Assembly: GCA_021613335.1 (NCBI GenBank)
Contig: JAJTWR010000251.1
Span: 697,001-761,000, forward strand
DNA: 64,000 nt
Origin: Whitmania pigra
Taxonomy: Eukaryota; Annelida; Clitellata; Hirudinida; Haemopidae
Direction: 5' to 3'
Shown here: piece after piece, positions 41,007-53,300 of the stretch
Layout: each line of letters begins with the position of its first letter
How positions within the stretch are numbered: position 1 is the stretch's first letter
Notes under the pieces: model-generated
Told to the model about the DNA's origin: nothing
Databases searched by the model: none
What the model saw: the letters and a program-made list of their open reading frames with translations, nothing else
Position numbers and translations under genes: made by a program

Positions 41007-42350
41007 TTAAGTTGTTTTGACTGCTCGTTTATAAGAAGCTTCAGAAATCCAGTTGAAGAAGAAAAAGCCTAAGGTCTTGCCAATAGTCAGGGCCAAGCAG
41101 ATGTAAATATTGAATGTCATCACTAACAACATGCTTATGAGGGCAAGCCAGACTTGAATAAAGAACAAAAGGGTCTGGAAAAGATGATGTCTGCTGGGAA
41201 CTGTGCATCTGGTGATCAAGAAATAAAAAATTTCACAAGGCTCTGTTTTTTTGTAACTAAGGAAATTAATCTTAGCGTCGTGATTGTTATAGGTTGGTTA
41301 TAAATTGCTAGCCAATTAACTAACATTTACCAGCTAAGGTAATTATAAAATAGTTTTGCTTGGTGTTAGGTCAGTTGATATTTATCATTCACGAATGAGT
41401 GCACACGATAACGTCACCTCGAATTGACTGCTCCCTTTTTCTCTGTCAGCCTCGTGCTCTCTCCTGATGGTTTGTCCTGCTTTGATTTATCTCCCTCAGA
41501 GCTCGCCTAGAGAAGATATACAAGCTTTTGTACGGTCAATGAAATTCAATTTTTCTAAGGCGACAGAAACATTTCTTTTGAATTAACGTTAAAGAATTTC
41601 TTTGTGTAAAACAAGTAATTAGCTTATTATTTAGACTTGAATGATGACGGCACAAACAAGCAAGCAAGTTTTTTCTGACTGTATATGCGATGAACGTTTA
41701 ATGAGAGAGAATGTGAGCATTACTTGATCGTCTGAAAGAGACTTGATGTTTTCTTGCTTTAAGTCATCTCTCAGGTTGACAATCTTTTGATACAAGAATC
41801 CAATGGCAGCGGTGAAGAAACAAGCTAGTAGGAGTTCTACGTAAAGGATGCCATGTTAAACGTTTTTGTTTTCGTAATCTTTTACACAAAAAAAAACTTC
41901 AATGCGATAAGGTTTAAAGTGGTTTACTAGACTTACATGGGTAACTGCCAAGCTAAAATTCATGTTTAGACTGATTATGTTCATTTGATTTTGTTACTTT
42001 TATAATTAAGTCTTAAACATTTAACTTAAAAGTACGGTAACTTTGAATCCAAATATTAAATCAAGAAACAATCGTACTTCTTAAGTTTGATAAAATTGAA
42101 TTAATAGTGTGAGAGCACAATAAAGGTAAGCCACAAACATTTTAACCAGATAGCCAATAAATAGCTAAGATGTGATTTCTGTACAAAGTAACAATATAAA
42201 ACATTAAGCAATTAAATATTTAAATTTCTGATAACCTTGCCACGAGGTGGTCTTCCAATCTTTAAACAATATGGTGTTGACAACGTGAGTATTAATATAC
42301 ATTCTATCGTCTGCTGCGTGCGCTGTTTGGCCCGAATCGCTATCGAACAT
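41007..42350 (-). CDS. SLC31A: CTR-family copper transporter
   Basis: Exons in coding order are 42350-42236, 41836-41724, 41506-41418 and 41208-41007, giving 172 residues in phase. Family marks are the ectodomain end NTILFKDWKTTSW before helix 1, MxxxM in helix 2 (MLLVM) and GxxxG in helix 3 (IGKTLG). The order of three helices with a hydrophilic loop between 1 and 2 is typical of CTR trimers, which import Cu(I) or release it from lysosomes. The N-terminus is short and lacks Met clusters, more like CTR2 than CTR1. The third exon encodes only the polar loop. The final acceptor could be at 41209 or a few bases inside (TTCCCAG); both keep the frame. An AG before the chosen ATG suggests a possible 5' exon. 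It is tail-to-tail with GSTK. Confidence 0.85.
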
Positions 42351-45090
42351 CTCGGCTAGGCAGTGGTCTTCTAAAGTCCTGATTATTAACAAAATACGTG
42401 TGTAACAAGAAAGATATATTATAAATATATATAACGTCTTATATTTTTAAACCTTTCGACTGAACTTTGTGCAATTTTCTTGAACCACTTGCAAAGTTTA
42501 CTGTCAGAGTATCGATCAAAGGGTTTTGTGCAATGTGCCTTCACTGTAACAAATTTGTAGCCTATTGCAACAGTGTTTGCCCTGTTAACAGTTTTTAAAC
42601 GGCCATCGATTCGATGTCAATCCAATGCTTGCTGATTGGTTAAGGATGCTGAGTCGATGCAACGAAGGCAACAATTCGTAAGTGTGTTCAAACTTCTTCA
42701 GACATCACAAATCATGCTCCAGATTTCTGACATTCGCTGGTGAGAGCCAACAATTGCGATTTAAAAAGAGCCCGACATTTTATTATTAAATACCTTACAT
42801 ACTAGTCCGAATGTTTTATAAAATATTTCAAATACAAAAAAAAACAGCATGAAGAAGCACGCCCGCGAAAAGCTCGAATAAACTGTGAAAAATTAGAACG
42901 TCGGAGACGTAAATGAAAGCCAAGCCTGACAAAGACAAATAGCTGAAATCTCGCCAAGTAAAGTGTATATTTTATATTTTTAATTTAAAGTGTCAACAAG
43001 CCATAAGAGTCTGGCTGAATAATCTGGAGCCTGAGATTAATGTTGACATGTTTTGGTTTGGCATTAGAATTCATAATTAACAAGCGTTAATGGTTGATTT
43101 ATGATATTTAGAAAAAAGTATTTAAACAAAAAATGGAATGAGTGATTTAGAAAAGCTGTGAAATCATTGGACCAATGATGGTTTTGTGAACACTAGTTCA
43201 TTCCTGGCATATGTGAAAACCTCGTTGGTCGCAGTAATATCAATGACAAACCGAAGCATACGATGTCAAATGTCAGACAAATGAAGTTGCACGTTGCTTC
43301 AAAGATCGAAGCTTAAAAATATGAAAACACAAGATGGCAGTCACTCCTAGTGCTTCAAATACGACAGCCTATCTAGCCAGGGTAGCAATCATGAGCAAGT
43401 TAAGTGATTCTATTCACTTAAAGCTTACAAAATATCATCCTTACAAAGTTATATAAATCAAAAAGTTCAATCAATTAAAAAGAAATTGGAAATCTACAAA
43501 CAAAAAAGAAGTAAGAATCCAGACAGATTGGTGAGTCAATAAGCACCTAATCAAAACCACAAATGACGCGGGACTATCTCTTCTCATTACCTCAATAATT
43601 TGATGCGAGTGACATGCTAACACTTAATAGGGTTTTAATTAGATTAACTAATTAAATGTCAATTTAAAAAGTTAACTGGGCAAGGTATTAGGAATGACAA
43701 AAACGAAAAACGTTGAGCAATGCTGCCAAACTTTATCTAATCTCTGGCCAAGCCCCATGATCTTGTGCTACAATAGCAGCTACAACAGAACTGTCATCTT
43801 GTTAAAATATAACAAACTGGATACTAAGGTAGCAAAAAAGTGAATATTACGGTTAGAAATTTGCAGTACTTTCTTAAAATGCCATCATCATAATACAATG
43901 GTTTTAATTGCAATATTAATATAATGTTTTTAATTGCAATATTAATATAATACAATGTTCTTAATTGCAATATTAATACATCCAATTTAAAGAAGAAAGT
44001 AATGAGGTCGCACATTTTCAAGCATTTCAGGAATGAAGACGAGACAAACACATCTACCCGATCCAGGATTTAAAGAAGAAATAACCGAACGAATCCAGTT
44101 GCCGAAGAAAAATGATTAAATAGGAATTTCAAAGTAAAGTGATGGAAGAACTAAGCCAAATTTAAGTTTTAATTGATAGTCTGACTCCAAATAATATTTA
44201 GAAAATATTAAATTTTACTTAAGACATAACTAAGATGCTCTAATAAGCATTCAAGCTCAAGCAATGCATGCACATAATCTCAATATTTGGAGTTCTTAAC
44301 ATGCAAGCGATTAAATTCTCGATTAAGATGATAAGGACTATTTTTAATTCATGAGGGTTCCAGAATAACCATTCCAGGTCTTGCACATCTGCTTTTGACA
44401 TGTTGGCAACCAGGAAAACGCACTCACGCAGCCAGAAGAGAGTTAAACAGGTCCACTAAGCCAAATAACAGTTCAACACTTGCACAAAGTAATTCATAAT
44501 TACTTAATTGCTCATGCTTAGGACCAATAATCCTCATTGATCCACTTTTGGATTTAAAAAAAAAGGCAACACAAGAAACAAAAACAAGAAATCATGCAAT
44601 AACTGGGGATCTGGGAATGGTTTAGTATTTTTAATAACCAGTTAATTAATTTTCAACATTAAGCAATTCATAAATAATTTAGTAGCAATAAAGAGATTAA
44701 GATCCATTTCTATTGAGTTGGACTGGTTTCATGCTTTTGTAAAAATTCGCAGAAATTTTCAAAAAATAAAAAAGCCAGTGAGAAAGCAAATTTCAATTTG
44801 ATCGATTGGGACGTAAAGTAATACAAGTAATTGGAAAGTCACGCCCCAAGTTCAGACTTCTTACGATTATACGCAGATAGACATAGCAGAACGTAGTTAC
44901 AATATATAATACCTCAACTTTTAATTAAAAATTAGTAAAATTTCCCTACATAAACTGCACACCATTTTTGAAAAGAAATTAATCAAACAGATCAACATGT
45001 AGCATCTAAAAGTGCCCAAAAAGATGTTTGTGCAGCAAGAAATTCGAACGAACGACGGAGACGTGGATGATTCGCAGTTTGTTTGATTGA
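42351..45090. other. Spacer between the copper transporter and the SLC16-like gene
   Basis: About 2.7 kb with no convincing exon. It contains a small tandem repeat (43898-43980). Confidence 0.5.
43898..43980. repeat. Short tandem repeat, about three copies
   Basis: The unit TTAATTGCAATATTAATA recurs three times, each followed by TAATG/TACAATG variants. Confidence 0.8.
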
Positions 45091-48000
45091 TCAGTCAAGT
45101 TCATTCTCCCTGTGCAAGATGGCGCACTCTCCGAGGATGGACTGAAGGTTCCATTGGAAGAAGGCGAGAAGGTAGAAGAAGAGTCCAGAGCAGACGAACA
45201 TGGCTCCCCCAAACAGAAAGGTCGTGTCGTAGGAATGGTTTAGAAAGAAGAGGGCAGCTAGAATAATGGAAAAAGTTCATTGATGAATGAAAAATATATC
45301 GCAACATGGCAATGTTCACCAATTTAAAAAACAATAATTTAATAATGATAATAACCTGCCAATGTTAATAAATCTTAAACAAAAAAAATAGCCAGACCTG
45401 CCAGTGGGGGTCCAGCCATAGTTGCCAAACCCTTGATCATGGAAAGGAGTCCAAAGGAGTTGGTGAGTTTCTCAAGGCCGAGGTATTTCACAAGGAAGAG
45501 GGGAGTGAGGGGTGTAAAGAATGCTGGAAGGAAATAACAATATTCTAATAATAACAACAACATTAATAATTAATAATATATAATATTATTATTATTGACA
45601 ACAATATAAATGGGTTAATTTCAAATTTGAAATAATAATTCCATACCAGTTCCTTATTGACCTAATTATAATAATGACGATAACCCATTTAAACCACCAA
45701 TCAGAGCTACCAACCGACAAAGAGACCAAAGAGAGCACTGTAAAAGATGAGTGTGACAAAGTTAGTGAAGGCAAAGACAAAACCAGTCAGTAGTCCAGAC
45801 ACGATGAGACTCAGACAGTTCAGGTGAAGGACATTGAAACAGCTGACTGTGGCCAGCCCTCCTGCTACAGCTCTCCCTATCATGTTGGCTCCACCTTTAG
45901 TTTAAGGGCCAGGTTGAGTAAGTTGTCTATTGTTATTTTTTGTTATATTTTATTTTTATATTATTAAAATACATTATTATATTATAATAATATTTTATTT
46001 TTTATACTTTATTTTCAAAGTTGTATTTTATAATTTAGTATCACGTTTTATTATTTATCACTATTTACAATAACAATCACATTTCTTATTTCATCAGTTT
46101 AATCATAATTCGAAAAAACACAAATTTTCTAAAGGGAAATTCAATCTTCTAAAGACATTTCCACAGCCATAAACTTTAAGCTCAAAGATCACATTCCAAA
46201 CTGACCCAGTACAGAGAGAAGGATGGCACCTTCCTTGGCTGTCAATCCAAGCTTCTGGGCATGGTCGGAGAGGAAAAGAATTGGAATGAAGAAGCCCAGC
46301 TGGATGAAGATGGAGCTGACAGAAATTATGATGAAGGGTATGCTTGCCAGGAGGCTGAGGTCAAGGAATTGGTTTATTCTCCCAAAGATCCGACCGACAA
46401 TTGGCGGACAGGTGGGTGTTTTTGGCTCCTTTTCAGGAATGATCTCCAAGGCGTCTGGTACCGAAGGCTTGGCAATCTGCAACGGAAACGAAGAAGTTGA
46501 TTGGCTTTTACGTTAAATTAAAACTCTAATGACAAATTTGGGTATTTTATGAGTTTTTTACATTTATAAAACAAATGATATCCCAAAAATATAGAATAAT
46601 AATAGATAACACGCAAACCTCTTGGCTCAAGTACTGGCTGATTCCAAGGCCATTGAGAATGGCCGAGGATTGAAAACCAGGGCATTGGGATACAGCCCTT
46701 GTCAAGGTTGCTATGCTCCCACTGTAAAAGATGTCAATCTTCTTCAGTGGAGGGACCTCCACCTGGCCTGCCACGACAGACTGGCCCTGGGAGAGCTGGA
46801 GAGGAATGTTCTCGAGGATGGCAGCGGGAATGGCGCTCGACTGCAAGTGACGCCCGTCATTGATGGAAGAGAATGAGGTTTTTGGATTGCGATGCTCGTA
46901 GAGCGAGATGCACTCAGAGGTCTGGCGAGCTCGTCTGCCCAGAGCACCGGGTTGGTGTCTGAAGATCATGGCCGACGAGGAGGAAAGGGAGTGCACGTGG
47001 GCCCAAGAAGCAAGTTCTGTGCTTGACTGGCTGACGCCATTCTTTTTGTTCCTGGTGGCAGAAGAGATGTTCTTCTTGAGATGATGGCCTGTGTTACGAA
47101 GTATGAGGTCACGCACCAATCCTCTTCCGGGTTTGATTGCCTTGTCTGATTGTCCCTTGACATCATTGACATCCATTTCAGAATTCTTGAGCGACTCGTC
47201 GTTCTCTACTACCTTTGACCTGTCGTCAGTCTGGTCTTCCTCCTCATCATCAAGGAAGCTCTTGAAGGTCGGCCTTATGAGGATCGAATCCCTCCTGATA
47301 GAAATGTCATCCAATCCCTGCTGAAGCTCCTTGATGACTTCGGGACTGCAGCGGACGACCTTGGCATTCAAGGGGCGCATGAGGGCACCGCAAGCGACAC
47401 ACTGCAAGGCCACCCCGGCCATGATTATCAGACAGCCTTTCCAGCCATAGTACTCTGCCAAGAAATCTGCCAGTGGTGACAGGATGAGGATGCCAGCCCC
47501 AGAACCAGAACAGGAAATGCCATTTGCCAGTCCCCTCCGGTGGTAGAAGTAGTAGTTGACCATCACAGAAGCAGGCAGGTAGACGAAGCCCATGCCAAAC
47601 CCTGTGAGTATATTGGGTATAAATAAGATATAAAGATGACCATATGATGAATGAAGCAGTTTAAATAATTTTAATAATAAAATATAATAATAATAACAAC
47701 AATAACAATAATAATAGCAACAACAATAATAATAACAGAACATTCACAATAAAAATATTGTTATTTATTAACTATGCAGCTAGAAAGACACTCAGATCAT
47801 ACCTCCACAAACTCCAAAGAGCAATATGAAAATGTGTTCACTCGGAGCAAAGGTACTGGCTAAGAACGAGGCCGTGGTTACGAGGCTTCCAATGATGGTG
47901 GTTGCTTTGCACCCGAGTTTGTTTATCGAGCAGCTGGCCACTATACCTGGGGTTTTTGACATTTGCTTTAATCAGGAAATGTCCAAAATAAAAAATTATC

Positions 48001-49570
48001 AACCAATTAAAATACAGAGTAAATTTCTTTTAATTTTCCTCATTTTGCCAGAAAACATAAATTCACTGGACCTTTGCTCCAATAAAATTAAAAGTCAAGT
48101 TCTCTAAGTCAAGTGCACAGCGTAACATCAAAACTAACCCGACAGAAGAAACATGCCCGCATACAAAGACCCAGAGAGGGCCATGGTGCTGGCCGAGGTA
48201 CCCTCGTAGTGGTCGATAAGCTTCGGCAGCAGTATGCCCACAACCGAACTAAATCCGTCTATCACCGCGCAGCAGTAGAACGAGGCAGCCACGACCACCC
48301 AGCCCCATCCCCCGTCCGGTGGAACAGCATCTACCACGAGGTCCTGTCGGCTTTCCACGTACTTCATGTCGAATCGACTGATGGAAGGGTAGATGAATGA
48401 AGAAATGAATGAGTACGTGAATGGCTTCCATTAGACAATTAATAAAATTATGGAATGGTTATTATTAGGCAGTCAAAGTTTTAATTAGAAAGTTGATTAA
48501 AACATGCATGGATTTCTAATAAAGGCAATATGGTCTGACATTCAAAATAGGTAGAAGTTTTCAAATCAGCTAGTGAGTCCATAAGTGATGACAGCAATTC
48601 TCTCCTGACAAAAAGCATTCAAACTTTTGAAAACTAATAATAAATAGGAATAGCCACAAAGAATTAAAAATTATAACTCCAACAGATGTCCAGTAAATCC
48701 CAAACATGTGCCAACTGATTAACAAAGTTATTGCTAACTATGGCAGATTAACTGCTAACGAACTGTTAGCCAGAGTTAAAATGACCAGAAGCTACAATTA
48801 ACAATGTTAATAAATATGTCGACACCTGAGCTCTCAACGAAGCGAATTGTTGTCGGCTTCGCACAGAAGACTCAAACAAAGCAGACAAGTGCTGCTTTTG
48901 AATGACAAACTGACCTCGAATTTACGAGATAATTTAGTTTCTGTACAAAAAAGGCTGAAGGCCTTGATATCATGAGCTTGGAATTTTTTAAAAGTTGTTG
49001 ACGATGAGTTGTAAACAGAAACATTTGCAAAGACGTTAGCATTTGAATTGCCGACAATGCAGCTCAAACGATTGAACTTCATATAATGCAAAATAACTTA
49101 GGCTATAAAAAGTTTAGTGGTGTGATTTAAGTCTGTGTTAAAGTCCAAGAAACCCATCATTTCAAGAATGTTAAATTTTATTTTGACACAGGCTTTAATT
49201 GCAACGCATAAAAGTAAATAATTTGAGGTACATTTTAAATTATTAATGATGATGATGATGATGGTGGCAGCGGCGATGATGATGATGCTTATGGTGATAA
49301 TAATAACAATAAAAATAATAATGAAACACTTCATTGAATTAATTTCAACCACGAGGGATAACATCCTGAATATTTGAAACCCTGAAATAATAACAACCTT
49401 GAACTATAAACGGATCCATTCCTCTCCCAAATTGGTTCAAATCCAGGTGACAAATCGGGAGGATGTTTGCTTCGGAAGCTGGCCCTCAGTGGTGTCTCGT
49501 GGATCACAACCTTAGGTGTTGCATCCCCCTCGATCACCATGATAGAGTCCTCTGGTATCACTTCACCCAT
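45091..49570 (-). CDS. Monocarboxylate-transporter-like protein (SLC16 family)
   Basis: Eight exons in coding order: 49570-49398, 48377-48139, 47946-47803, 47601-46619, 46476-46206, 45894-45715, 45523-45398 and 45257-45091. They join in phase to 760 residues. Residues 79-84 are DGGWGW, the conserved SLC16 motif [DE]G[GS][WF][GA]W at the start of helix 1. [18 protein letters not shown] and [19 protein letters not shown] also fit. Twelve helices are expected: six before and six after a cytoplasmic loop of about 285 residues (264-550). That loop is very long for the family and rich in Ser, Asp and Lys. Members move lactate, pyruvate, ketone bodies, thyroid hormone or other small acids with protons across the plasma membrane; the substrate cannot be told here. 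ATG at 48367 is an alternative start. It is head-to-head with DNAJC16. Confidence 0.92.
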
Positions 49571-50330
49571 TGCTGAGATCAACTGATCCACTAGAGAGAC
49601 CTTTTATCTAAATCAAAAAGTTATCTTGCTTAGTTTTTATCATTTACATTCAATGCGTTGTTTGCTTATCAGATAAAATTGTGATAGTATTTTATGAGCC
49701 AAAGTACTTTTACGAGATGTTAATTAGCCACACTTTCAAACATACACACTTATTTCTTTACTTAAAGAAAGTAATTAACAATGAAAATTTAAACAACTAT
49801 GAGTAATTACTTCAGCAGACACGCCAGAATCAATGAATCATCAACTCCCGCCTCCCTGACAAAAAAAGGCTCTTGACCAAATGCAGGGCCGGCAGAAATA
49901 CCCAATTCACCTAACAACCGGCCCCAGAAAGCTTGAAGTAAGCTACAAATTTCTGGCTCGCCTTTTGTAAATCATCTGTGCTGAGCGACCAAGCGGACCC
50001 AATCAAAACAAGAACCAGGAAACCTTTATATGGACCCAAGGAAACAAGGAAATTGTCGAAATACAGATAAGCGGATAAATGTAATTAAAGACCATAGCCT
50101 CTAGATTAAATTTTCCAAATTGATTTCTATGGTTGGTTGTTCAAAATAAATTAAATTGAGTGTCTACAAACATGTTGATTATTAGTTTCAAATCTTGGCT
50201 ATAATTAAACAATAAAATATTATTTATGTTTGTATTAGTGTTGTTTTTTTCGATTTTCTGCACCTCGATTCTCTTTTCGTTTGTGCAGTAACGATTTGAT
50301 AGCAACTTAATTGCCAGGACTCAATCAAAT
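49571..50330. promoter_or_regulatory. Shared upstream region between SLC16-like gene and DNAJC16
   Basis: 760 bases between divergent start codons. It includes a GC-richer patch (49840-50000). No named motif was identified. Confidence 0.4.
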
Positions 50331-53300
50331 ATGAGATGCGTTGTTTTCGTATTTTTATTGTGCGAGATTTTATTAAATACAAACGTCGTATTTTCTAGCG
50401 ATGACAGTTTTTACGATATTCTGGGAGTTGATAGCGCGGCTTCTGCGAGAACCATAAAGCAAGCATACAAACAGTTGGCCAAAGAATGGTTATTTAGCTT
50501 GTCAAATAAAGGTTGTTAATAACTAATATCTTGATGGTTTCATTGTTATTTTAGGCATCCAGACAAAAATAAAAGCCCAGATGCGAATGAGAGATTTATG
50601 AAAATTAACGAGGCTTATGAGGTTATTAATAGAGCACTTGAAATATTAGCCACATGACATTTATCTACAATTACAATCCAACTTAAGATGAAAGTTTTTG
50701 TTACACATTAGTTTTTGTGTGATTATGCATCTAATATAAATTGCTCTTCCCAAACCGAACATCGATTTTAACATTTTTAAAGGACACTGTCATCATCCAA
50801 TAAGGTTCATTCCACCATTCTTAAAATTTTAATACAACTTAGATGCAATTTATTCTGCAGACACTCAGTGACCCCCAAAAGAGACAGCACTATGACTTGT
50901 TTGGGTCAAACAGTGCTCAGGAAAGATCAGAGCATCGTGGCAATCCCTTTGATGGTTTTTCATTCCACTTCGATCGTGGTGGGCCATTCCAATTCCACTT
51001 TTCTGGATCTTCTAATATGTTCTCGAAATACAAGATCAACTTGTGGTTGGTGTTGCTGATGTCTTATTTTTAGCTTTTTTTTTTGCCTGAGAACTTAATG
51101 GTGATACAGTCACCTTTGCTTGTACTGGAGTTTTGAATATTTTACATAAATCAAATATTTCATCAGCTTATGCCAATCACAACATGACTAACAAAGCCAA
51201 ACCAAATTTGTTACACATCGTCCATAATTTACTAAATTACTAATCATAAACATCACAATCATGATTGCTGCAATTCAATTCATTTCTACTTTTAAATTTA
51301 CTCTCCTCTCCATACACAGGACTTACCAGAACATGATGCTCTCAGAAAGTCAGAGGCGACCTTTCCTTGTTTATGTTTACTCTGACTTTTGCTTCCGATG
51401 CATGCAGACGTCTCAGGTGTGGTCGAGTTTCGTGGAAGATCTGGAAAAGATAGGTTGGAAAATTCTGGAATTTGTATTTAGCTGATCTTTTATTGGCTTT
51501 TTTTCGCTTTGTGTATCCCAATTGAAATAGGTATATGGTAGTAGTCTATTTTTGCATTTATTTGTTGTATTTTATTTTCTGATGATTTAATGTTTTTTTT
51601 ATATTTTTTAAAAATTTGTTTAATGCTAATGTTTAGTGTTAGTGGTCATTGATTTGTTGAAAATAAACAAATGCTTTTATTGACAATGATATTAATAATT
51701 AATTTTAACAACTAAAGCTTCAACAATAATCTCATTTCTTGCCAATCATCGGAATTGCAGGTGCAGGCATAGCAGTGGTTAATTCCGACTCCAGTCCTGC
51801 CCTCATTCGGAAGTTGAGGGTCAAGACCATACCCGAGGTCGTCGCCCTGGTGAAGGGCAAACTGGTCCACTACTCAGGGACCTTTGCCATCAAGGAGCTC
51901 AGAGAATTTGTGAGAGGCCTGTTGTCCAGCAACTCAGTGGTGATGGTAGGAGATTGATGAATTTTTATTGCAATAAATTGCACTTTTTACTTGTTTTAAA
52001 AGTAGAATTATTTATTATTATTGTTGTTCTTGTTATTATTATTTTTTATTACTGTTATTATTACTAAACTAGTCAATTTTGCTGCTTGTATAATGTTGCC
52101 ATAAAATAGCTTGTCTGATATTCTTGTTTGGTCTGGATATAAGATCACAAATGAATACAAGATCACCAATGTAAATTATGCTGATTCTTCAGCTCACGGA
52201 TGACTCGTTCGACTCCTTCGTCTCCGATTGGTCGGCTAACAAGGTGAAGGTCATCATGTTCGACAGCAGGAAACAACCATGTCTCAGGTTCCTCATGGCT
52301 GCTTTCGCTCACAGGGAGCACTTTAAGAGTGGATACTATCATCTTGGAAGGTTGGTGATGATGATAAGGTTGTTGCCAATGGCGACGGTTAGGATGATGA
52401 TGATGTTGCTGCTGCTGTGAATGATGATGATTAGGATGGCTGATGGAGGTCAATTATTGATAGATGGTTGGGTTTAGACTTTTAGTTGATTAAATAACTG
52501 GCAAATGAAATCACAGCCATTATGCTTTTAGTTATTGTATTAATTATTGGTGTTGTATGATTAAGTATTATCATTATTACAACTAATAAGTATATCGATG
52601 TAAATGTAGATGGGACGTTTTAATTCATGTTGTGCAATCGTCTACATGGGATGTGGAGCTACGTGATATTGCGATTTGTGATACCACGACTTTGTTGATC
52701 GGCATTTCAGCTCGACAACGAGGAACTCGATGATAAAGAAATATAACCTTAATCATAGAGAAGAGAACTTTATCATCATCAAGGAAGATGGCAACGAACC
52801 CGTGGTGCAAGTAGCGGTTAGTACATAATAATAATAATAATAATAATACTACTACTAATAATAGCAATAATTATAATAATAATAACAGTAAGTGAATTAG
52901 TATAGCACTGTAAACATAGGCGATAGATCTAACCAGGATTCCCGCTTCCCTTAAAACTTTCATAATGCTGTGATCTTGGGTGATTGAGGTCATGTTGGTT
53001 ATTTTTTAAAACCATAATTAATCCAAACGTTTATCACTGGATTGTATTTGTGGTAATCACTTGTTTTCAATCAGCTATCAATACTTAGATAAATTGTTAC
53101 TACATTGGATGACCAATACGAATTTAAATCTTAAATAATTATAATTGTAATAATAATAATAAATAAATTAATTAATTACTAACTAATGCAAAACATCAAC
53201 TACAGGGAGATCAAGTGAGCAGAGGATTGATGGATCAACTGATGGAACAACACAAGTACCTCTTCCTTCCCAGGGTCTCGAGTCCTAACCTTTTTGAGCA

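Noticed and set aside
43824..44051. 75-codon minus-strand frame
   Set aside because: Covers a short tandem repeat. Repeated peptide only.
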